Shown here: piece by piece, positions 18,760 to 24,691 of the stretch
Layout of the letters: each line of letters begins with the position of its first letter
How positions within the stretch are numbered: position 1 is the stretch's first letter
Source of the DNA: Intoshia linei
Lineage: Eukaryota; Orthonectida; Rhopaluridae
Reading direction: 5' to 3'
Length of the DNA stretch: 24,691 nucleotides
Assembly: GCA_001642005.1 (NCBI GenBank)
Contig: LWCA01000524.1
Coordinates: 1 to 24,691 of the forward strand
Made by a program: the position numbers and the translations under genes
The notes under the pieces: model-generated
What the model saw: the letters and a program-made list of their open reading frames with translations, nothing else
Told to the model about the DNA's origin: nothing
Database searches by the model: none

Positions 18760-19250
18760 TGAATAAAAAATTGCGAAAGAATAAATTATATAGATTTTAA
18801 CCAATATTTCTTTATTGGAAATGTGTAAATGTGTTCTATGCAATTTTTTTTTAAATTGTGGGATCAATATTTACATTTTTAATTTTTATTTTAATCGAAA
18901 TACTTGAAAAATATTGGTTAATAATATATTAAAAATTATTTTTCACCGGGAATGCGTAAATTTCTGGGGTTGAAATTTTGTATTTATATCAAATTAAATA
19001 AGCTCTATCAGAATAATTATTTTTTTAATTTTCGGAAAATTAATTATTTCACATTTTTTGTTTTAATAAAATATTTCGGAAAAAAAATATATGAAAATTA
19101 AATGCTTTTTTTGACCGTGAAGTCGTCACTTATCAGATCGACATTTTTAATGTGTGTTAACAGGATATAACTATACTATAAGTATATTCTCCAAAAAAAT
19201 CAAAAAATTTACTTTACTTTTTATTATGTTTTTACTATTTTTTTATATCT
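18760..19250 (-). repeat. modular repeat family, partial reverse copy
   Basis: Aligns by eye with 20,815-21,290: ATATTTCTTTATTGGAAATG, GGATCAATATTTACATTTTT, GAAAAATATTGGTTAATAAT, ACCGGGAATGCGTAAATTTC, AATAAGCTCTATCAGAATAA, TTTTTTGACCGTGAAGTCGT and TGTTAACAGGATATAACTAT all have counterparts there in the same order. It stops before the later modules and the terminal block of the long copy. Confidence 0.8.
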
Positions 19251-19866
19251 GCATAACAAATTGGTACATACTGTGTATAGTATGATAGTTATCATCTATT
19301 TGGAAATAACAAATATTTATTTTAAAGAACTTTACATATGATGGTGAATAAAGTGACTGCAAATGAAACTATTTATATAAGGGTAAAAATATCAAACATT
19401 ACTTATATTATTTTCTAAATAAACTTAATTTTCTTAATTGTCATTTTATAGTAAATTAAGTTAATAATAATTAATAAAATTGGAAAGTTAAAAATATGTA
19501 ACAATTTTAAAAGTGAGAATTAACCGTTAGGGTCATTACAATAATTATTAGCACGCAACATGCGTGTTTTTAATTGCATTTTTAAGTCATCTAATAGCAT
19601 AGGAGTAATAAAGGCTTATAATTGTATTTTAAAGCAAGCTACCGCTGATTCTATACGGTTCATATTAGATATTCCAAATTCCATTGAACATTTCATCTTG
19701 AATATAAAATGTGAAAAAAATATAATTAAAACTGTATATTGCTAATCTACCGATATTAAATGAAACTAAATAAATAATATATCATCTAAGAATTCATATT
19801 TGTTTAACTTACAGTATTATTTCATATATTATTTAAAGACTATAGCATTTATATTAATCTAAGAAC
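19251..19866. other. upstream of the cysteine-rich peptide gene
   Basis: Contains a 61-codon plus-strand open frame (19,560-19,745, MRVFNCIFKSSN... ending VYC) with better codon texture than its flanks but no recognised domain. It may be an unlinked exon or chance. The last 120 bases before the ATG at 19,867 are AT-rich and should include the promoter; no element is assigned. Confidence 0.4.
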
Positions 19867-20336
19867 ATGTTTTTCAAATTATTGAGCCTATTTTTCGCAT
19901 TGTTTTTAACGACAATTTCAGGACAATGTATAATATGGTATAATTGTAGTTTCAAAATATATGTAGATGCCTGTGGTACTTTTCAGAGAAAGGACAATCT
20001 TATATGCAAAAGTAATATAATTTATTATACATAAATTATTTTAAATTAAATTTAAATATATAAATTGGTACTAAATTCTGAATATATAGGAAAAATACAG
20101 TACTAATCTAAACAAATCGCGGTAAATCATACTTTACCCACATTTATACTAAATATTTAAAAATTTTCCGTATATTTTCCTTGATGTGGATAATATACCA
20201 GCAATGTATTATATATTTTAAAATAATACTTTTAGCTTGCTTCGAATCATATATAAACGAAGGCCTATGTCAATCGTGTTTAAATGTCAAATTGAATGAT
20301 AAATGCCAAAGTACATATTATTTATATCTAATATAA
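19867..20336 (+). CDS. secreted eight-cysteine peptide, two exons, family unknown
   Basis: Exon 1 is 19,867-20,011, the intron 20,012-20,235 (224 nt, GTAATA...TTTTAG) and exon 2 20,236-20,336. The splice rejoins a codon split 1+2 and gives 81 residues ending in TAA. Residues 1-18 (MFFKLLSLFFALFLTTIS) form a textbook signal peptide, with likely cleavage just before or after Gly19. The mature chain of about 62 residues has eight cysteines, at 21, 27, 36, 47, 50, 60, 63 and 72, spaced C-x5-C-x8-C-x10-C-x2-C-x9-C-x2-C-x8-C. An even number of cysteines, with two C-x2-C pairs, points to a disulfide-stabilised extracellular peptide. Five of the eight come from exon 2, and the spacing holds across the splice, which supports the model. 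An AATAAA lies at about 20,563. I do not recognise the cysteine pattern; roles such as antimicrobial, inhibitor, effector or signalling cannot be told apart from sequence. Confidence 0.65.
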
Positions 20337-20814
20337 ATCTATCTACACTGTAGTTTATACAGTATAGTTTAATCTGTGTCTTACTAAAATTAACAATGTA
20401 ACAAGTAGCAAATATCCAAATTTATGAATCAACACTACTATATACTAGTATATGCAGGGTGTTTACTTGCCCTGTATACACTTCTAAATATATGCATGTA
20501 TACTGTCATAATATTAAAAATCATCTAAAGACATAAAGTTTGAAGATGTATACCAATGATGTAATAAAAGTTGAATGTAGTTCAATACTTAAATAACAAT
20601 TTATATATAAAAACAAAATATCCAACAATTTACATAAATACTAACTTGATTAATTTTAAGGCAACATGTTCATTTTATAAACATGTTGAAAGAATTCAAT
20701 AAACTGTATAACACCAAAAATAATGTCAACCCAGATATATATAACTATTTAAATTTTGAACGAAATGTTTTGAAAATGATAATTTATAATTTAAAAATTG
20801 CGTAGAAATAAAAA
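20337..20814. other. 3' flank of the cysteine-rich peptide gene
   Basis: AT-rich sequence with a possible polyadenylation signal AATAAA at about 20,563 and nothing else recognised. It ends where the modular repeat copy starts. Confidence 0.45.
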
Positions 20815-21652
20815 AAATCCGAAGGAATGAATTATATAAATTTTCACCCATATTTCTTTATTGGAAATGTGTAGAGGTTCAATGCACATTTTTTTATGCA
20901 ATTATAGGATCAATATTTACATTTTTAATTTTTATTTTAATTGAAATATTTGAAAAATATTGGTTGATAATATATTAAAAGTATTTTTCACCCGGGAATG
21001 CGTAGATTTCTCGGGTTGAACTTTTGTATTTATATTAACTGGAATAAGCTCTATCAAAATAATCTTTTTTTTAATTTTCGAACCGTTAATTATTTCACAT
21101 TTTTTGTTTTAATAAAAAATATTTCGGAAAAAAAATAGACCTTTAATTATTTCACATTTTTTGTTTTAATAAAATATTTCGGAAAAAAAATATATGAAAA
21201 TTAAAATGCTTTTTTGACCATTATAGCGTCACTTATTCAGATTGAAATTTTTGGTGTGTTAACAGGATAAAACTATACTACCTGTAAATTTTTTTAAATT
21301 CTAGGATTTTTTTCATTAAAAAAAGAAGGGTAATTTGTGGTTTTGACCCTGAAGTTATGATTGTTTTAAATTTAAATTTATGATAATATTTATGATTTTA
21401 AAATCCGTATTAGAGTATATATTTTTTTAAACTCTCGAATTCGTTTGATTTTCAAAAAAAAATGACAATTAGGCTTTTTGACCCGTAAGATGTGAGTTTG
21501 GAGGTTGATATTTATTTTGCTAACACCCCGAAAAAACTGTAATTGAAATGTGAACTTTATAAAATTCTAAGACTGGTAGTTATTGAAATAAACGGAAACA
21601 CACACACAGACACATAAACAAATATTGCGTAGCATATTATATAAGTAAGGAT
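20815..21652 (-). repeat. modular repeat family, longest copy
   Basis: The fullest copy, about 840 bases, in reverse orientation. It ends with CACACACACAGACACATAAA and then TTGCGTAGCATATTATATAA near 21,650. That is the reverse complement of the terminus that starts the copies at 4691 and 9184. Inside, GACC blocks recur at 21,216, 21,345 and 21,480, spaced 129 and 135 bases, each followed by a similar run (AAG, then TTTAAATTTA or TTGATATTTA). No coding frame is present. Confidence 0.8.
21086..21193 (+). repeat. 57-bp tandem duplication within the modular repeat
   Basis: The unit starting TTAATTATTTCACATTTTTT at 21,086 is repeated at 21,143 almost without change, through TATTTCGGAAAAAAAATA. 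The related copy near 19,040 has the unit once, so the duplication arose in this copy. Confidence 0.85.
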
Positions 21653-22710
21653 GTATCGTATTCACATAAATTTACCGAGTATACATCAAAAATGCACTAA
21701 AAATCTTTTTACAACATTTTAACTGTTTTGCTAGTAGAGACAATTAGTGGTATAAATAATAAAGGTGATACAATTTTAAAATTATATACATCTTAAAAAT
21801 AAACCCTGTATTATCATATCCGTTTTTAAACGTGCAGGGTCGAAAATCTTACAAACTAAAAATTACTAATTATTACTAAAAACATTTTTAGTAAATATGC
21901 GTAAAGCAATATAGCAATAAAATACGAAAATACAATAATTAAAATTTTTTTAAATTATTACTAACTTAACTTTAAATTGACATCAAAAAGTTTGTCAGAC
22001 AACCCCGCCAGCTACTTTAAAAATTACTTTAAAAGGTGTTTTAGGGTATCGGTTAACATAATATTCTGTATATACTATAGATATCTACAACACGGTCCAG
22101 ACGGCTATTCGACATGAATAGAAGTTTGTGTTTGACTAAAATTGTCGGGACTTTAGAAGTACACATAGAGTACACGTTCGTGTTCGTTTTCGGTTAAATT
22201 TAGTTTTGACTGTTACTTGAATAATTTTTATTAATGAAATTTTAAACTTTGTGCTTCTGGTCGTGTTAATACAATTTTCAAGTTCGAGTTAGGATCGTGA
22301 CTGGAACCGTGTTGCAAAACTTCTATATTTAGACATATTAATAGTATTTGATTAAATTAAATCAAATTAAATAAAATGTAGTTGGTAAATTTTATATTTA
22401 ATATAACTACCTAATTTGTTGCAATTAAATTGGTTGCATCAATTAATTCCAATCCCTGATTAACAGTGTAACTAATGTAATAAAATTGATTACATGGTAT
22501 ATAGTTTAAGTTGTTTTAATATAAATAATTTTTGCGGTTATATAACGGTTCTACTGTAGCTTTTATAATTTTGTTAAAATAATAATAATCCGATGATCGG
22601 ATGTAATAATCTGTGGAGATTTATCATTTTATTCAGATTATAAACTATTGAGATTCACAAAGAGATGAATATTTTACATTAGTGACTGAACAAATTAATT
22701 AATAAAAATA
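21653..22710. other. intergenic stretch with a GC-richer patch
   Basis: No coding region is supported. The part at about 22,005-22,330 is clearly richer in G and C than its flanks (CACGGTCCAGACGGCTATTC, ACACGTTCGTGTTCGTTTTC). It could be a decayed mobile element or a regulatory patch. No open frame or known motif was found in it. Confidence 0.4.
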
Positions 22711-23150
22711 CAGTATTCTCTCTATAACTGGCCATTCATGGGATTTAGAAAAAGTTTGCGAAATAGGGAATTTGACGAGATAGTGAATTTAAAACTATAA
22801 AAACCTTTAAATTAAAAGTTAAATTAAAGTGGCCAGAAAAATACGTACTATCACTTTTAGTTTATTTGGAATAAATTTTAAGCCGAAATTGTTTATTCGT
22901 CATCGCAGATAAAGTAGTTTTGGCTTTACATTTAACACCAAATAAACTAAAATTGATAGTACGTTTTTTTTCTAGCCACTTTAGTTAAATTGCAATAAAA
23001 TGTAAATTGTAATATGAATTGTAAAATTTAATCTAAAATAACTTACTTATTTTGAAAAATGGTTTTAAAACTTTTAGATTACATTATAAATTAATGGCGA
23101 GTTAGAAAGTTGGCAAGTTACAGAGTTGGCGAGTTGTGGAAAGAATACTG
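22711..23150. mobile_element. pogo-like MITE, TA duplication, host to a nested MITE
   Basis: The left end CAGTATTCTCTCTATAACTG and the right end (reverse complement CAGTATTCTTTCCACAACTC) are inverted repeats flanked by TA (22,709-22,710 and 23,151-23,152). CAGTA-type ends with TA duplications are usual in pogo/Tigger-like elements. Without the inner insertion (155 bp plus the TA) it would be about 283 bp. No transposase. Confidence 0.78.
22827..22981. mobile_element. 155-bp Tc1/mariner-type MITE nested in the pogo-like MITE
   Basis: The left arm AAGTGGCCAGAAAAATACGT then ACTATCACTTTTAGTTTATT, and the right arm in reverse complement AAGTGGCTAGAAAAAAAACG then TACTATCAATTTTAGTTTAT, give inverted repeats of more than 40 bases. 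TA flanks both ends (22,825-22,826 and 22,982-22,983). The two arms flank a central segment of about 60 bases. It can fold into a hairpin, and it inserted after the pogo-like element. Confidence 0.85.
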
Positions 23151-23315
23151 TATTATCAACAATAAAATATAATTGTTAATATTACATCATATTTATTACT
23201 ATATATTATTCATTATAGTTTGTAAATTCTACTTAATTTTTAAATAAAAATATTGGGTCTTGTGTAAAAGAACTACATCTATGCAAATTAACTAAGATAT
23301 CATTTATTTTATTAG

Positions 23316-24093
23316 GTATATATTAGGGTGTTTGACATTTTGAAAAAAATTTAGTTTTAAAATAACTTTAGGGACATTTTTCTTACGATCACGTAAGAAA
23401 TTAAATGCTAAAAGAAGTTTTAATTAGCATGTAGTTATTAGTGTTATTTTTAGTGTAAATTTTAAAAAAACATGCATTATGAGAAGCATAGAAATTTGTT
23501 AACATTTTCGTAAATCTCAATGTCAGAAACTTAAACCTTAATTGTCAAAACTACCAGTTACCCTATGGTTTAAAATTAAAAAAAATTCTAAGATTTAATA
23601 AAACATAAAGTGTGGGATAATTTTTAAAATCAAATAAATTATCATAAATTGCAAATCACAGTGCTCAATATTAAATGACATTTTCACCTATCTACTCAGT
23701 TCAAAAATTGTCGAAAAAATTTAAAATCATATGGGTCTACAACGTAAAATAAAATATTTAATGTATTTAAAATTTTACAAAAATTTAAAAATGTTTTATA
23801 TTGAAAAATTTTTTTTAAATAATTAGTGCATGCTTGTATATTTTCCATGTAGTTAAAAAATCAAAATTGGTTCAGTTTTGTGTGTGTAAAAGGCATTTTA
23901 GTTTGCAAAAATAATAAAATTATAGAAATATAAAAAAAAGTTCAAAAAAAGTGAACTTTAGTCGCCCAGTTAAATTGCAAAATTGTGCGCTAATATTCGA
24001 GATACTTTCTTAGAATCACCAATAATTACGATACTGAAATATAATGTTCAATTTTTTAAAAAAAGTGTCTTTTTAGGACACCCTAATATATAC
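23316..24093. mobile_element. unclassified element with AGGGTGT terminal inverted repeats
   Basis: GTATATATTAGGGTGT at the left and its reverse complement ACACCCTAATATATAC at the right bound about 780 bases. The immediate ends are symmetrical AT-rich sequence, so the target duplication cannot be separated from the repeat. Inside are a small hairpin (TTCTTACG/CGTAAGAA) and no coding frame. The superfamily is not assigned. Confidence 0.6.
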
Positions 24094-24691
24094 ATAATAT
24101 ATATAATAGTAATTTGATATACTAATTATAATTCCAACTAATAAATTATTAAACATTTTAGTAAGTATATCTAAAATTTATAAATTGTTATACATAATAG
24201 TTATAGCTTACTTAAAACTCAATTTAATTATTTAAATAATTGCCATATTATATGATTATCATTATATAGTTGGTATATGTTTAATTATATAATAATTATT
24301 ATACTATATTATAATAATAAAATTAATTAAATTTTTATAGAAATTTTGTTAATCGCTTGCAACATTTCATTAATAATAAAAATTATAATATATTATTGAA
24401 GCATTTCAGAGTTTGAACATATTTTTAAATCTGTGATTTTTTGATCTATGAAAATAAATGACAAAAAAACATTTATTTTCAAATCTCGTCAATTGATTAT
24501 CACGTCATCAAATAAAGAACCTGAAATACTCTAATATTATATTTTTAATAAGTTTACAAAATTTTGATAAAAAAAATAAAAGATTTATTTGAAAGCAATA
24601 TTTTGTAATAAAAATGTCATTTTTTCATAATATTGTAATAACTATTTAGGATGTAAATATATTTTATATAATAATGTATAATTATATATAA
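24094..24691. other. very AT-rich end of the window, nothing recognised
   Basis: Simple TATA/ATTA-rich sequence. No gene, repeat with recognisable ends or RNA gene is seen. Confidence 0.5.

Noticed and set aside
18625-18867. 80-codon minus-strand frame
   Set aside because: Runs into the modular repeat copy; no protein features.
19560-19745. 61-codon frame upstream of the cysteine-rich peptide
   Set aside because: Slightly better codon texture than background, but no domain, no splice partner and a chance-compatible length; mentioned only within the intergenic entry.
1-24691. CRISPR array, prokaryotic operon, tRNA or rRNA genes
   Set aside because: No regularly spaced direct repeats, no cloverleaf-forming segment and no ribosomal RNA sequence was recognised; the genes are spliced and animal-like.

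Overview
The window looks like AT-rich nuclear DNA from an animal, most likely an arthropod. Its genes are spliced. Two are recognisable: a TBX20/midline-H15 type T-box gene, found only in animals, and the C-terminal half of the splicing protein RED/IK. Degraded mariner, hAT and pogo/Tc1-like elements fill much of the rest. Four introns inferred here by phase-correct joining are only 35, 39, 40 and 42 nt long. That is very short for an animal and suggests a lineage with compacted introns; the species cannot be named from the sequence.

Layout. 1-656: remains of a mariner transposase (minus strand) butted against a broken, unrecognised ORF. 1582-1882 (minus): a small two-exon gene of unknown function. 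2250-2861 (+): the last two exons of RED/IK. 2862-5045: noncoding DNA and copies of a modular repeat family. 6751-13427 (+): a complete eight-exon T-box gene. Its first intron holds a foldback element split by a hAT MITE, and its last intron holds another hAT MITE. 14651-15565 (minus): a four-exon gene for a 150-residue multi-pass membrane protein. 15783-16187 (minus): a long open frame that is probably an exon of an unknown protein. 16848-18350: two further DNA elements. 19867-20336 (+): a two-exon gene for a secreted eight-cysteine peptide. 20815-24093: a long copy of the modular repeat, a pogo-like MITE with a second MITE nested in it, and a TIR element. The last 600 bases are AT-rich with nothing recognisable.

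None of the genes appear to work together in one pathway. The window is an ordinary gene-sparse animal locus with one developmental transcription factor, one spliceosome component and several small lineage-specific genes. The most novel items are the eight-cysteine secreted peptide, the four-exon membrane protein, the ultrashort introns and the nested element structures. All gene models come from reading the sequence by eye, without transcript or database support.
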